A stretch of DNA of 64,000 nt from Sphingobacterium multivorum (GCF_039511225.1 NZ_CP154261.1:3720001-3784000); one strand, 5' to 3'. Shown: positions 44,795 through 54,387, numbered from the stretch's first letter. Made by a program: numbers and translations. Notes: generated from the letters alone by a model not told the origin.

Positions 44795-45415
44795 ATGAAT
44801 AAAGACACCTCAGTAGTGAGATCATTCTTAAAAGCAGAACTTATAAAGGTTAAGAAAGCCCGTAATGTCATTATTAGAATTTTCTTGGTTATGTTTGCTT
44901 TTTGTTACGGTTTTTTCTTATTTGCCTTTTTTTCGAAATGGTCAGCCAGTGAAGATAAGCTCTCGTTTTTCTATAAATCACTCCCTACCCTATCTGTTCT
45001 TTTTGTTTATTTAGGTTTTGCATTCGGTATATTGTGCTGGATGGCTTACATTAAAAATCAAAAATTCATCAATGCGCTACAGCAACTAAACGATCATGAT
45101 ATAGCAGTCTACCAGGAGTACAGTAGTCGACTCATGCACTTTTTTGCCGTTGCCGCTCCCTATCTTTTTTATGAAAATGAGATTTTATTCTTTCCGTTAA
45201 TCGGAAATAAACGGATCGCTATTCATCAAATCCATCGTATTGAAACAAAAATTATCAGAAATTACCGGGGACCTAACAGCTATCGTATCTATTTCTACAA
45301 TGAATTCAACAAAATTCATCAAGTTACCATGAATCAAAAAGGAGCTTTCGATTTTTTACAGGAAGAGCTTTGGAAGAAAAAACCGGATTTGGTTGTTGTA
45401 GCAAGAAATCATTAA
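44795..45415 (+). CDS. Two-helix membrane protein with a PH/YcxB-like C-terminal domain
   Basis: 206 residues. Two membrane helices (about 26-47 and 66-86) precede a soluble region with the beta-rich pattern FYENEILFFPLIGNKRIAIHQIHRIETKIIRNYRG...YRIYFYN, which resembles bacterial PH-like (YcxB/DUF304-type) domains. No enzyme motif. It is preceded by the 1.4-kb repeat-rich gap and stands alone. Low certainty on family, good certainty that it is a gene. Confidence 0.7.
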   Translation: MNKDTSVVRSFLKAELIKVKKARNVIIRIFLVMFAFCYGFFLFAFFSKWSASEDKLSFFYKSLPTLSVLFVYLGFAFGILCWMAYIKNQKFINALQQLNDHDIAVYQEYSSRLMHFFAVAAPYLFYENEILFFPLIGNKRIAIHQIHRIETKIIRNYRGPNSYRIYFYNEFNKIHQVTMNQKGAFDFLQEELWKKKPDLVVVARNH

Positions 45416-45631
45416 TAAAAAAGTTTTACGGATACTATCGAAAAAAGTACAACGACGCAACGCTACCGCACAGTCAATATCGGATTTTAATCCAGCCAAC
45501 AGCGAATCGATGACCTTCTCACGAAACACACGATACGAACAAATCTATAACCTTCTAGCGAAGAACATTCATACGGTTGTTAAGGACGCCTAAGCTGAGC
45601 CGATCAATCCTTTATTCTTTTTCCAACAAAG
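45416..45631. other. Intergenic stretch without recognised content
   Basis: Between the PH-like membrane protein and the convergent SRPBCC gene. No frame, hairpin or promoter box stands out. Confidence 0.5.
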
Positions 45632-46111
45632 CTACTCTTGAATATACGAGCCATATTTTCCTGATTCCGCAACTTCTTTGATCACTTGATTGCGCTCCTC
45701 GAGAAAGCATCGCATATAGCGCGTTAAAAAAAGCCATTCTGCAAATCTCCCCAAAACTCCGAGCGGCGCCTTGAAATTAAATATATCACGCATGACTACT
45801 TTTCCATTTTCAAGTTGCTTGAAAATGTGCTTGTGATCCATGGTATGAAATACCCCCTGGGTCATTTGATCTTCAAAAAAATGAGGCTTTTCCATCGCCG
45901 TTATCTGCACGGTCAATGTTTGCGTAATGCCGAGATGTCTTGCGTGCCACCGAACCTTTTGTCCTGCTTCGATCAAACCCGTCGTCACTCCATCAATCGC
46001 TTTCTCCCTTGTTTTCTTTGCCGAATACATATGCAAATCAATACTACGCGCCAGGTCAAAAACAACAGGTAAAGGAGCTTCTATAACTGTATCTAAAATA
46101 AGCTGCGGCAT
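45632..46111 (-). CDS. SRPBCC (START-like) family protein
   Basis: 159 residues with the helix-grip pattern: IEAPLPVVFDLARSIDLHMYS near 10-30, strands through VRWHARHLGITQTLTVQITAM, FEDQMTQGVFHTMDHKHIFK and a long C-terminal helix FLEERNQVIKEVAES. This cell-division-inhibitor-like subgroup binds small hydrophobic ligands in related proteins; the ligand here is unknown. Single-gene unit. Confidence 0.85.
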   Translation of the reverse strand: MPQLILDTVIEAPLPVVFDLARSIDLHMYSAKKTREKAIDGVTTGLIEAGQKVRWHARHLGITQTLTVQITAMEKPHFFEDQMTQGVFHTMDHKHIFKQLENGKVVMRDIFNFKAPLGVLGRFAEWLFLTRYMRCFLEERNQVIKEVAESGKYGSYIQE

Positions 46112-46230
46112 AATATACTCTTAAAAATTTTCACACGAATTTCGTAAAATTCGGTAACTTCTTTAGGATTCAGCATTAGAATTTTATAAATTGAGTGTAT
46201 TCTATCCAAACAGCAACATAGACAATAAGC

Positions 46231-46743
46231 ATGATAACACTCCTTCCATTCGAAAGATCAGATTTCCCCCTTTTTAAATCCTGGATTGGATCAGCAGAGG
46301 AACTATTGCAATTTGCAGGACCTTATTTTTCGTTTCCACTTAGCGATCAGCAACTTGAACAATATATACAAAACCCAAAGCGCCGCGCTTTTAAAATAAC
46401 AGATACAACAACCACAGAAACTATTGGTCACTGTGAATTAAACTTCGAACGAGACATCCCAAGACTCTGCCGCATTTTAATTGCAAAAAGTTCCGAACGA
46501 AATAAAGGCTATGGCAAAAGCACCGTAAATGCACTGCTAAAACTACTTTTCACCGAAGGAAACTATGATATAGCTGATCTAAACGTTTATGACTGGAACT
46601 ACAATGCAATTCGGTGCTATGAAACCGTAGGCTTCCGGATCAACGAAAATATTATTTCAACAGTAGCAATTGGAGATGAAACCTGGAAAAGCCTCAATAT
46701 GCAAATCAATAAATCAACATGGAAAGCTAATTTAGCGCGATGA
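46231..46743 (+). CDS. GNAT-family N-acetyltransferase (RimJ/RimL-like)
   Basis: 170 residues. Motif A is RILIAKSSERNKGYGKSTVNALL (near 78-100) with RxxGxG-like RNKGYG; the C-terminal NAIRCYETVGFR is the standard motif B. The stop overlaps the next start (ATGA at 46740-46743), so it is coupled to the metallophosphoesterase gene. Substrate unknown. Confidence 0.9.
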   Translation: MITLLPFERSDFPLFKSWIGSAEELLQFAGPYFSFPLSDQQLEQYIQNPKRRAFKITDTTTTETIGHCELNFERDIPRLCRILIAKSSERNKGYGKSTVNALLKLLFTEGNYDIADLNVYDWNYNAIRCYETVGFRINENIISTVAIGDETWKSLNMQINKSTWKANLAR

Positions 46744-47603
46744 AAAACAAGCGAAAATTAAAGCATATCACCCTATACTTACTTATTATGGGTACATTGA
46801 TCGGTTTTTATAGCTGGAAAATCGAGCCACATTGGGTAAAATATGAACAGATCGATCTACCTATAAAACATTTACCCGAGGTATTGAACGGAAAATCATT
46901 GGTCCAGATTTCTGACATCCACATCGGAAACTATGTGGATAAAGATTTTATAAAAAGAACCTTCCGAGAAATCGCAGCATTAAAACCGGATATCATTGTG
47001 TACACCGGCGATTTTGTACGGCTCGTTAATCATAAAATACCCTTAGCTGAGCTTGATAAAGTCATGCAAGTTGCACCAAAAGGCAAACTTCAGACATTGG
47101 CGATCCTAGGAAATCATGATTATGGAACGAATTTTAGGGACAGTGCTGCAGCAGATTCAATCGTGAGCCTACTCAAAGGATATAACATCAGCGTATTGAG
47201 AAATGAAAGTATAACAATCCATGGGTTAAGAATATTCGGCATAGATGACCTTTGGGGAACGAATTTTAACCCTATCAAAGCTATGAAGGAGTATAACCAA
47301 TCGCAAGCCAGTTTGGTCTTATGCCATAATCCAGATGCCGCAGACCTCAATGTCTGGAATGGTTACACTGGCTGGATTCTGGCAGGACATACACACGCGG
47401 GTCAGGTACGAATTCCATTTTGGGGCTCCCCGATCATACCTGTACGAAACAAGAAATATGATCAAGGAATAAAAAAAATAAGCGGAAACAGAATATTATA
47501 TATCAATCGAGGACTGGGACACAGTATTCCTATCAGATTCAACGCCAGACCCGAGGTTACAATTTTCACCTTAAAAAAGGAATCACAAAATGAAATCCAT
47601 TAG
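46740..47603 (+). CDS. Membrane-anchored metallophosphoesterase (YkuE-like)
   Basis: 287 residues with one N-terminal membrane helix (about 9-27). The five metal motifs run in order: QISDIHIGNYVD, YTGDFVRL, ILGNHDYG, LCHNPD and LAGHTHAGQVRIP. This subgroup includes YkuE and LpxG-type UDP-diacylglucosamine pyrophosphatases; the exact substrate is not determined. Coupled to the upstream acetyltransferase through an ATGA overlap. Confidence 0.92.
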   Translation: MKNKRKLKHITLYLLIMGTLIGFYSWKIEPHWVKYEQIDLPIKHLPEVLNGKSLVQISDIHIGNYVDKDFIKRTFREIAALKPDIIVYTGDFVRLVNHKIPLAELDKVMQVAPKGKLQTLAILGNHDYGTNFRDSAAADSIVSLLKGYNISVLRNESITIHGLRIFGIDDLWGTNFNPIKAMKEYNQSQASLVLCHNPDAADLNVWNGYTGWILAGHTHAGQVRIPFWGSPIIPVRNKKYDQGIKKISGNRILYINRGLGHSIPIRFNARPEVTIFTLKKESQNEIH

Positions 47604-47618
47604 GTTCGATCCGACCTT

Positions 47619-48200
47619 TTAAAGAAGGTATGGATAAAATGCGGTATAAATTGTTTGCCTATAATCGTCTAAGGGGTCTATCCCTTGTGGTCTACCCAAA
47701 ACAGCATAGCTTGAACTCCAAAAATCCGAAACGATGAAAAGCTGACGCACGAAGCTTTTTAAATTCGACAATGGAATATCTCGACGAAACATACCGGCAT
47801 CTGCATAATACATAAACAAAGACATCAATTGTTCCTCACGCCGCGCAACCAAACCTCGATAAGATTCGGCGATTTCAGGAATCCAGCTACAGATTTCAAC
47901 AAAATTCTCAAAAATAAATCTATACTTATCAATTAGTGCATAAGAAACATCCACGAAACCGTTCAGCAGTTGCTGAAAAGGTATTGTCGGATTAGCAGGA
48001 AGCAAAATCATTTTATCGTATTCTGCTTGAAGTAACTGAAAGACGTGAAAAATAATATCTTCTGTATGTTTAAAATGATAATGGAGATTACCAGCGCTTA
48101 TACCCATTTCTTGCGCGATTTGACGTGTCGTTACCGTACGTACACCTTCGCGGTTATATACCTTAATCGCTTCGTTAATAATTTTTTCCTTCGTGTTCAT
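47619..48200 (-). CDS. TetR/AcrR-family regulator
   Basis: 193 residues. The N-terminal DNA-binding domain is typical: KIINEAIKVYNREGVRTVTTRQIAQEMGISAGNLHYHFKH, with recognition helix near 33-41. The C-terminal ligand domain is helical and variable. The start codon lies inside a perfect 46-bp palindrome that also carries its own promoter box and, mirrored, the promoter and start of the opposite transcript, so the protein almost certainly represses both itself and the small divergent operon. It ends 15 bases from the convergent metallophosphoesterase gene. Confidence 0.93.
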   Translation of the reverse strand: MNTKEKIINEAIKVYNREGVRTVTTRQIAQEMGISAGNLHYHFKHTEDIIFHVFQLLQAEYDKMILLPANPTIPFQQLLNGFVDVSYALIDKYRFIFENFVEICSWIPEIAESYRGLVARREEQLMSLFMYYADAGMFRRDIPLSNLKSFVRQLFIVSDFWSSSYAVLGRPQGIDPLDDYRQTIYTAFYPYLL

Positions 48201-48241
48201 GATACAAATTTAGAACAATTGTTCTAAATTTGTATCATGAA
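48196..48241. promoter_or_regulatory. Perfect 46-bp palindrome: mirrored promoters, starts and TetR operator
   Basis: The arms 48196-48218 and 48219-48241 are exact reverse complements, centre AACAA|TTGTT. Each arm holds a TAnnTTTG box (TAAATTTG at 48225-48232 on plus; CAAATTTA at 48205-48212 for minus) and, four bases further out, an ATG (minus 48198-48200, the TetR start; plus 48237-48239). The core AGAACAATTGTTCT has the look of a TetR-dimer site. Confidence 0.9.
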
Positions 48242-48263
48242 GTATAACGTTAAGACAACATAG
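48237..48263 (+). CDS. Possible eight-residue leader peptide
   Basis: ATG in the right arm of the palindrome, reading MKYNVKTT and stopping at TAG 48261-48263. The stop is directly followed by the ATG of the next gene (TAGATG), so the peptide would couple translation of that gene on an otherwise leaderless mRNA. It may also simply be fortuitous symmetry. Confidence 0.35.
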   Translation: MKYNVKTT

Positions 48264-48449
48264 ATGGAAAAACCAGCAAAAAATTGGCTAAAAAAACAGT
48301 ATATAGACATCAAACAAACTTTGATCCCCACCCATCCAAGCGATAGCACTTGGAAGAAATTCGGCAAGAAAACTGCATTTTTTATGTTTCTAACCTTAAT
48401 GGTATGTGGCGCAATTGCAATGTTAATCGCCGTTTCCTTTGCTCACTAA
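48264..48449 (+). CDS. Small membrane protein of the TetR-controlled operon
   Basis: 61 residues: a basic, aromatic N-terminal half (KNWLKKQYIDIKQ) and one membrane helix (about 38-58, KTAFFMFLTLMVCGAIAMLIAV). No family recognised. The start follows the leader-peptide stop without a gap. It is followed 16 bases later by a second membrane-protein gene with an AAGGAG ribosome site. Confidence 0.7.
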   Translation: MEKPAKNWLKKQYIDIKQTLIPTHPSDSTWKKFGKKTAFFMFLTLMVCGAIAMLIAVSFAH

Positions 48450-48465
48450 GCAAGGAGCTTTTTGA

Positions 48466-48829
48466 TTGTTTATTTATTTTTTATTGGTGTTGTTGGTTTT
48501 TTATCAGATTCACCAGGGCAAATAATTCCCCAATTCCATTCTTGAACAATTGGTTAACAGACTTTGTATTTGTTCCGATTATTATTCATTTTTCATCCAC
48601 AATCGGAAGCTTCATATTCAATAATAATAAGGTGCACGGCTATCCACTATATCAAATCTGGACGATCTCTTTGCTCGTATCTCTCCTTTTTGAATGGATT
48701 ATGCCCAAGTACACAAGCTATAATACCGGAGACATTATTGATGTTTTAGCCTATTTTGCTGGCGGCTTATTCTATTTTTATATTCATCAACCTCTCTACA
48801 TCAGCAGAAATCTTCCATCCCCCCGGTAA
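48466..48829 (+). pseudogene. VanZ-like small membrane protein gene with a frameshift
   Basis: From TTG 48466, eight bases after AAGGAG, one frame reads a hydrophobic helix FIYFLLVLLVFYQIHQ and then hits a stop. Removing one G from GGG at 48516-48518 joins it to the frame that continues ANNSPIPFLNNWLTDFVFVP and on to LLFEWIMPKY, DIIDVLAYFAGG and the stop at 48829. The joined product (about 120 residues, four helices) resembles the small VanZ-like proteins often labelled magnesium citrate secondary transporter in Bacteroidota. A longer open frame from 48350 covers the same C-terminal part but overlaps the previous gene with an unlikely N-terminus. Real mutation or sequence error cannot be separated here. 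Confidence 0.55.
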
Positions 48830-48986
48830 ACAGGGAACAGCTTTTTACCTCAATACAGATGCAGGCAAGGCGTCCGAAAAACACAATGCTTTGAAACTAA
48901 TAAAATAAATGAAAGGAGAACCAGATGATTATCTTAATAGCGATATCATATCGATAGGTAAAACCAAGGCCAGTCGAGTTACAGCA

Positions 48987-49033
48987 TAAAAAAACCTTTG
49001 TTTGACGCCAATCACGATGATATCAAACAAAGG
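48987..49033 (-). terminator. Terminator of the cold-shock-domain gene
   Basis: Perfect 11-bp stem CCTTTGTTTGA (48995-49005) / TCAAACAAAGG (49023-49033) with a 17-base loop; U run on the minus strand from the A tract at 48987-48994. It is 43 bases beyond the stop. Confidence 0.75.
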
Positions 49034-49076
49034 GCCTTATTATTAACACCTGATTTTCCAAGTGTTCTCTTGCGTG

Positions 49077-49502
49077 CTAATATTCAATCAAAACCTCAGT
49101 CACTTGCGCACCTTGTTTTGCACTTTTGAATTTAAACTTCACCTTTTGGTTGAGGTTTAATTTCTGACCGACGAGACGGTCATTGAAATATATTGATTGC
49201 TGCGTTTCGTTGTCCCTAATAAAACCGTAATTGGACTCTGTATTATAATGAACAACCTTTCCAAAAGAATAGTCTTCTTGAGGAGAAGCGTTATAGGTCG
49301 GAGCTTCACCTTCTTTCAATTTTACCGGCGGCTTGTCTGAGATATTTCCGTATTCATCAACATAAGCAAACAATTCTTCTAACGACTTTCCCTTGTCATT
49401 GTTTGTTTTGTTGAATTCTTTTTTCTCATTCTTTTGTTGCTTTTTAAGTAGCTTCTTTTTTTCTCGTTCTTTTTTGTTAAATGTAATTTGGCTTTTGCTC
49501 AT
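49077..49502 (-). CDS. Cold-shock-domain protein with a lysine-rich N-terminal extension
   Basis: 141 residues. The first 40 are very rich in Lys and Glu (KKEREKKKLLKKQQKNEKKEF), a likely RNA-binding tail; a conserved FAYVDEYGNISDKPP linker follows; the C-terminal 65 residues are a cold-shock domain (SFGKVVHYNTESNYGFIRDNETQQSIYFN) in which GFIRD and IYFN correspond to the RNP1- and RNP2-like motifs. Its promoter box lies about 97 bases upstream, leaving a long 5' leader as in other cold-shock mRNAs. Confidence 0.9.
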   Translation of the reverse strand: MSKSQITFNKKEREKKKLLKKQQKNEKKEFNKTNNDKGKSLEELFAYVDEYGNISDKPPVKLKEGEAPTYNASPQEDYSFGKVVHYNTESNYGFIRDNETQQSIYFNDRLVGQKLNLNQKVKFKFKSAKQGAQVTEVLIEY

Positions 49503-49906
49503 TCAATATGGATTAAAATAAAATGTTCCCGAAGAGGTTACGGACCTTTAGAGCTTCATTGAAAAGATAAAAATGCGAGGTATACTAAGGAGATATTTGC
49601 AAAGATAAGAAAAATTCTTCAGAAAATGACTATTGAACGTTTGTATTCATGACGATATCAACGTAGCGCGAGTTCATCATTCGTTGATTTTAAACCCGAT
49701 GTATAGGTAATAGTTTTATACGTATTTTTTTTGTGAAGGCCCCTAAAGCAAACAATAGGTTGACTAGTGGTGACTTTAACCTTCAATTGTGGATAAGCGC
49801 CTATACTCTCGCATCCTATCGCAAATAGACAACCCCAATTGCAATCCTAAAATTGATAAATTCCATAAAACAAAAAGATCATTTAGACGTTACTTTTAAA
49901 AAAACT
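49503..49906. other. Divergent intergenic region with the cold-shock leader
   Basis: Holds the leader and promoter of the cold-shock-domain gene on the left. To the right (about 49620-49906) I see no box, repeat or credible frame. Confidence 0.5.
49600..49607 (-). promoter_or_regulatory. TAnnTTTG promoter box of the cold-shock-domain gene
   Basis: CAAAGATA reads TATCTTTG on the minus strand, 97 bases before the ATG at 49502. Confidence 0.5.
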
Positions 49907-50188
49907 ATGGAAATAAGAAACATCGAAAGGGACGAAAAAGGCAATTTTATTGCAGAAGTTGAAAATAATGAAGCCGGAATTTTAGAGTATACCTGGCAAA
50001 ACGACCATGAGTTTTCCATTGATCATACAGAAGTCTACGACGAGTATCAGGGAATGAGTGTGGGAAAAAAATTGGTACTGGAGGCTGTTGACTACGCCCG
50101 AAAGAATAATGCTAAAATTATCCCAAATTGTCCCTATGCAAAGGCTATCTTCGATAAAACAATAGCTTTTCAAGATGTGTTGGCATAA
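49907..50188 (+). CDS. Short GNAT-like N-acetyltransferase (Acetyltransf_CG type)
   Basis: 93 residues from ATG 49907 (MEIRNIERDEKGNFIAEV); the 18 codons upstream in the same frame lack support. The family pattern is clear: IDHTEVYDEYQGMSVGKKLVLEAVDYARKNNAKIIPNCPYAKAIFDK, with the short QGMSVGKKL acetyl-CoA loop. Substrate unknown. It ends at a strong bidirectional terminator shared with leuS. Confidence 0.88.
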   Translation: MEIRNIERDEKGNFIAEVENNEAGILEYTWQNDHEFSIDHTEVYDEYQGMSVGKKLVLEAVDYARKNNAKIIPNCPYAKAIFDKTIAFQDVLA

Positions 50189-50225
50189 AAAAGCCGTTTT
50201 ATCCACAGGATAAAACGGCTTTTTT
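50187..50225. terminator. Bidirectional terminator between the GNAT gene and leuS
   Basis: Perfect 18-bp stem AAAAAAGCCGTTTTATCC / GGATAAAACGGCTTTTTT with an ACA loop. The A and T runs give a U tract in both directions. Confidence 0.93.
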
Positions 50226-50242
50226 ATTGCGTATTGAGTGGG

Positions 50243-53026
50243 TTAAATCACAATATTGATTATTTTTCCTTTGACAAAAATGATCTTTTTGATCGCCTTC
50301 CCATCTAAATGCCGTTGTACATCAGCATGGGCTTTAACCGTATCTTCTACTGCTTTTTGATCTAAATCAAGCGCTAATGACAGATTAAATTTCATCTTAC
50401 CATTGAAAGATACCGGATAAGCAAATTCCGATTCAACTAAATATTCTGGTTTAAATACAGGATATGAAGCGTAAGATAGTGTACCAGCTTCATTACCCAA
50501 CAGCGCCCACAACTCTTCCGTAATATGTGGTGCATAAGGCTGAAGAGTAATAACAAGCTGTTCCAATATTTGTCGTTTATTGCATTTCAACTCGGTCAAT
50601 TCATTGACACAGATCATAAAGGCTGAAACTGAAGTGTTGAATGAAAAACGCTCAATATCATCTTCCACCTTTTTGATAATTTTATGTAAGGCTTTAAACT
50701 CTGCTTTGGATGGATCTTCATCGGAAACAGTGAAACTACCCTCAGCATCGTGGAACAGTCGCCATACTTTACGTAAAAACTTATAAACCCCTTCAATCCC
50801 ATTTGTATTCCAAGGCTTAGCTTGCTCCAAAGGCCCCAAAAACATTTCATATAGTCGTAATGTATCTGCTCCATAGGATTCGATAATATCGTCCGGATTG
50901 ACCACATTGAATTTGGATTTTGACATTTTCTCCACTTCACTGCCGCAGATATACTTACCATTTTCCAACACAAATTCGGCATTGGCAAAGTCAGGTCTGA
51001 AAGCTTTGAATTTTTCCAAATCCAACTGATCATTATAGACTATGTTTACATCGACATGTAATGGAATTGTTTTATATTCGTTTCTCAACCCATAGGATAC
51101 AAATTGATTTGTACCTCTACCCTCTTCATCCAACACACGATACACAAAATTAGAGCGCCCTTGAATCATGCCCTGATTAATCAATTTGCGGAATGGCTCT
51201 TCCTCATTTTGGTAGCCCAAATCTTTCAAAAACTTGTTCCAAAAACGCGAATATAACAAGTGTCCAGTAGCATGCTCAGAACCACCGATGTATAAATCTA
51301 CGGCTTTCCAATAATCCACAGCCTCTTTAGACGCAAAATTACCCTCATTTTTGGGATCCATATATCTAAACCAATACCATGAGGAGCCCGCCCACCCTGG
51401 CATCGTACTCAATTCATACTCATATTGATCTTCGTATTTCCAATCTTTGGCTCTTCCCAATGGCGGTTCACCCGATTCCGTCGGCAAATATTTATCTACT
51501 TCCGGTAGTAATAACGGCAACTCTTCTTCTTTTATTAAATAAGGCAATCCATTTTTAAAGTAGACCGGTACGGGTTCTCCCCAATAACGCTGACGACCAA
51601 AAATAGCGTCACGCATACGAAAGTTTATTTTTGCTTTCCCTAATTTTAATTCCTCCAATTTAGCAATCAACGCAGGGACCGCCTCTTGGTAAGTCATACC
51701 ATTGATAAAGTCGGAATTGATATATTTCCCGTCTTTATTAGGATCAGCCTCTTCTTCAATATGTTGGGTATCCGAAATAGGAATAATAGGAAGAGCAAAA
51801 TGTTTAGCAAACACATAATCACGTTGATCGCCACTCGGAACAGCCATTACAGCACCTGTACCATAACCGGCAAGTACATAATCTGCAATCCAAATTTGTA
51901 CATCTTGTCCTGAAACAGGATGTTTAGCATAAGAACCTGTAAAAGCACCAGAAACTGTTTTCGTATCGGCCATACGATCCAATTCAGATTTTTTCGCCGT
52001 TTTCTCGATATAGGCATCCACTTCAGCTTGCTGCTCAGGTGTCGTCAATGCAGCCACCAATTCATGCTCTGGAGCCAATACGATAAACGAAACACCAAAT
52101 AGGGTATCTACGCGTGTCGTAAAGACTTCAATTGCTGTATTGAATTGTGGTACTGGAAACTTCACGGAGGCACCTACTGATTTTCCGATCCAATTTCGTT
52201 GCATTTCGACTAAAGGTTCCGGCCAATCAATTGTATCTAAACCTTTCAACAAACGATCCGCATAAGCCGTAATACGCATAGACCACTGCATCATCTTCTT
52301 TTGTTCCACGGGATAACCACCGCGCTCAGAGACACCGTTGATTACCTCGTCATTCGCTAGTACTGTACCTAAAGCAGCACACCAGTTTACGGTACTTTCA
52401 CGCAAATAAGCGATCCGATATTTCAATAATTCCCGTTGTTGTTTCTCTTCATCAAAAGATTTCCATTCTTCAGCGCTGAATGCTAAGACATCTTCATCGG
52501 AAACCGCTGAAATGCCAGCAGAGCCACTTGCAACAAACCTAGCGATTAATGTTTCGATCGGTTCAGCTTTATCTGACTCTTTATTATACCAAGAATCAAA
52601 CAATCTCATAAAAATCCACTGTGTCCATTTGTAGTATGACGGATCGGAAGTACGTACTTCCCTACTCCAGTCATAAGAGAATCCTATGTTATCCATTTGC
52701 TCACGATAACGATTGATATTTACCTCAGTCGTAACAGCAGGATGCTGACCAGTTTGAATGGCATATTGCTCTGCAGGAAGTCCAAAAGAATCATATCCCA
52801 TCGGATGCAATACATTGAAACCTTTCAAACGTTTATATCTTGAAAAGATGTCCGAAGCAATATATCCCAGCGGGTGACCAACGTGCAGCCCCGCTCCGGA
52901 AGGATAGGGAAACATATCCAATACATAGTATTTAGGCTTTTGATGCGTATCGGACGTTTTATACGTTTGATGATCCGCCCAAAACTTTTGCCACTTTTTC
53001 TCTAATGATTTGTGATTATACTCCAT
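50243..53026 (-). CDS. leuS: Leucyl-tRNA synthetase
   Basis: Charges tRNA-Leu. 927 residues, standard for bacterial LeuRS. Class I motifs: HVGH (48-51) in [15 protein letters not shown] and EKMSKSKFN near 700. The CP1 editing domain lies between (about 230-430; with [13 protein letters not shown]), the GRQRYWGEP and [12 protein letters not shown] segments are family hallmarks, and the anticodon-binding domain is C-terminal. Single-gene unit. Confidence 0.97.
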   Translation of the reverse strand: MEYNHKSLEKKWQKFWADHQTYKTSDTHQKPKYYVLDMFPYPSGAGLHVGHPLGYIASDIFSRYKRLKGFNVLHPMGYDSFGLPAEQYAIQTGQHPAVTTEVNINRYREQMDNIGFSYDWSREVRTSDPSYYKWTQWIFMRLFDSWYNKESDKAEPIETLIARFVASGSAGISAVSDEDVLAFSAEEWKSFDEEKQQRELLKYRIAYLRESTVNWCAALGTVLANDEVINGVSERGGYPVEQKKMMQWSMRITAYADRLLKGLDTIDWPEPLVEMQRNWIGKSVGASVKFPVPQFNTAIEVFTTRVDTLFGVSFIVLAPEHELVAALTTPEQQAEVDAYIEKTAKKSELDRMADTKTVSGAFTGSYAKHPVSGQDVQIWIADYVLAGYGTGAVMAVPSGDQRDYVFAKHFALPIIPISDTQHIEEEADPNKDGKYINSDFINGMTYQEAVPALIAKLEELKLGKAKINFRMRDAIFGRQRYWGEPVPVYFKNGLPYLIKEEELPLLLPEVDKYLPTESGEPPLGRAKDWKYEDQYEYELSTMPGWAGSSWYWFRYMDPKNEGNFASKEAVDYWKAVDLYIGGSEHATGHLLYSRFWNKFLKDLGYQNEEEPFRKLINQGMIQGRSNFVYRVLDEEGRGTNQFVSYGLRNEYKTIPLHVDVNIVYNDQLDLEKFKAFRPDFANAEFVLENGKYICGSEVEKMSKSKFNVVNPDDIIESYGADTLRLYEMFLGPLEQAKPWNTNGIEGVYKFLRKVWRLFHDAEGSFTVSDEDPSKAEFKALHKIIKKVEDDIERFSFNTSVSAFMICVNELTELKCNKRQILEQLVITLQPYAPHITEELWALLGNEAGTLSYASYPVFKPEYLVESEFAYPVSFNGKMKFNLSLALDLDQKAVEDTVKAHADVQRHLDGKAIKKIIFVKGKIINIVI

Positions 53027-53244
53027 TTTTATTCGTAAGGAATTTTTATGACTTGCGAAATTACGATTTTAATACTGAAATGTGATAAAAGTTTTGTAGT
53101 TTGAACAATAAATTATAGTATTGAAAAGTTAATTAAACATAGGAAGAAAACAGCGTTCGAATTGATTTTTATCAAAGTAATTACAAGATTAATTCGAAAT
53201 CTTCCCCTCAAATAGTTACTTTCGCAAATAAATTTTTGCTTATT

Positions 53245-54123
53245 ATGTCAGAATACGAATTAAGCACACAAAAAAGAAAAACAAAATCTGTTTATGTATC
53301 GACGGTTATCAGTATCGCTCTCGTGTTGCTGGTAACAGGTATGTTGGGATTACTCTTGGTGCACGCTAAAAATCTTTCGAAATACGTTAAGGAAAATATC
53401 GTCTTAAACGTCATCGTAAACGATGGCACAAGTGAAGGTGATGTCCTTTCACTACAAAAAGACCTTGAAAAAGATCCCTACGTACTTCGCACCGAATATA
53501 TTAGTAAAGAATTGGCGGCAAAAAACTTGAAAGAAGATCTTGGTGAAGATTTCGTACAATATCTAGGGCATAACCCACTGTTACCTTCTTTGGATGTGTA
53601 CATGAAAGAAAATTATGCCAATACAGATAGTATTAAGACTTTTATTGAAAAAATCTCCAAAAACAATAAAATTAAAGAAGTCGTATACCAGGAGTCGTTA
53701 ATTGATATGGTTAACAAAAACGTACGCATCATTGGAATGATTGTTTTGGCTTTTGCGGTTATCCTACTGATTATCGCCGTAGCTTTGATCAACAATACGA
53801 TACGTCTTGCGATCTATTCGCAACGTTTCTTAATTAAAAGTATGCAATTGATTGGGGCGACGAAAAACTTTATTCGTAAACCTTTTATAACCTATGGCAT
53901 CATTCATGGTTTACTGGGATCTTTGATCGCAATTTTACTGCTCATTTTGACGCTGAAATTTGCACAGCAGCAAATACCAGAACTGGTCTTTTTACGCAAC
54001 TGGTTCGAATTTGCGGTGATCTTTTTAGGCGTAATCTTGATCGGGATTCTCATTTCGGGACTTAGCACCTATTTCGCAGTAACAAAATATTTAAAGGCAC
54101 AATCTAACGATTTATACAGATAA
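53245..54123 (+). CDS. ftsX: Cell-division protein FtsX
   Basis: 292 residues from ATG 53245 (MSEYELSTQKRKTKSVYVST); a TTG nine bases upstream is unlikely. Four membrane helices (one near 21-43, three after about 165) frame an extracytoplasmic domain (about 45-160). Forms the FtsEX complex that activates septal peptidoglycan hydrolases; ftsE is not in this window, as is common in Bacteroidota. First gene of the ftsX-DUF3098-uppP-truB cluster; the next start is two bases after its stop. Confidence 0.92.
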   Translation: MSEYELSTQKRKTKSVYVSTVISIALVLLVTGMLGLLLVHAKNLSKYVKENIVLNVIVNDGTSEGDVLSLQKDLEKDPYVLRTEYISKELAAKNLKEDLGEDFVQYLGHNPLLPSLDVYMKENYANTDSIKTFIEKISKNNKIKEVVYQESLIDMVNKNVRIIGMIVLAFAVILLIIAVALINNTIRLAIYSQRFLIKSMQLIGATKNFIRKPFITYGIIHGLLGSLIAILLLILTLKFAQQQIPELVFLRNWFEFAVIFLGVILIGILISGLSTYFAVTKYLKAQSNDLYR

Positions 54124-54125
54124 AA

Positions 54126-54365
54126 ATGGCTCAAATAAAGAAATCTACTGAATCAGTCAACAAAGGTTCATTTGTATTCTCCAAAGTAAATTACCAACTG
54201 TTTATAGCGAGCTTAGCTATTGTAGTCATTGGTTTTACATTGATGTCTGGCGAAACTGACATTTATAGTTTTACCAAGATTACCTTAGCCCCTATTGTTG
54301 TTGTTCTTGGGTTTGCGATCGGATTCGCAGCAATCCTATATCGTCCCAAAAACAAATCAAATTAA
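54126..54365 (+). CDS. DUF3098 membrane protein
   Basis: 79 residues with two membrane helices (about 22-42 and 52-71). The family motif FVFSKVNYQLF ... GFTLMSGG-like is visible (GFTLMSGETD here). Function unknown; the gene lies between ftsX and uppP in many Bacteroidota, as it does here, which hints at a cell-envelope role. Confidence 0.9.
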   Translation: MAQIKKSTESVNKGSFVFSKVNYQLFIASLAIVVIGFTLMSGETDIYSFTKITLAPIVVVLGFAIGFAAILYRPKNKSN

Positions 54366-54387
54366 AGCATAATCTTATTTCAAACAG

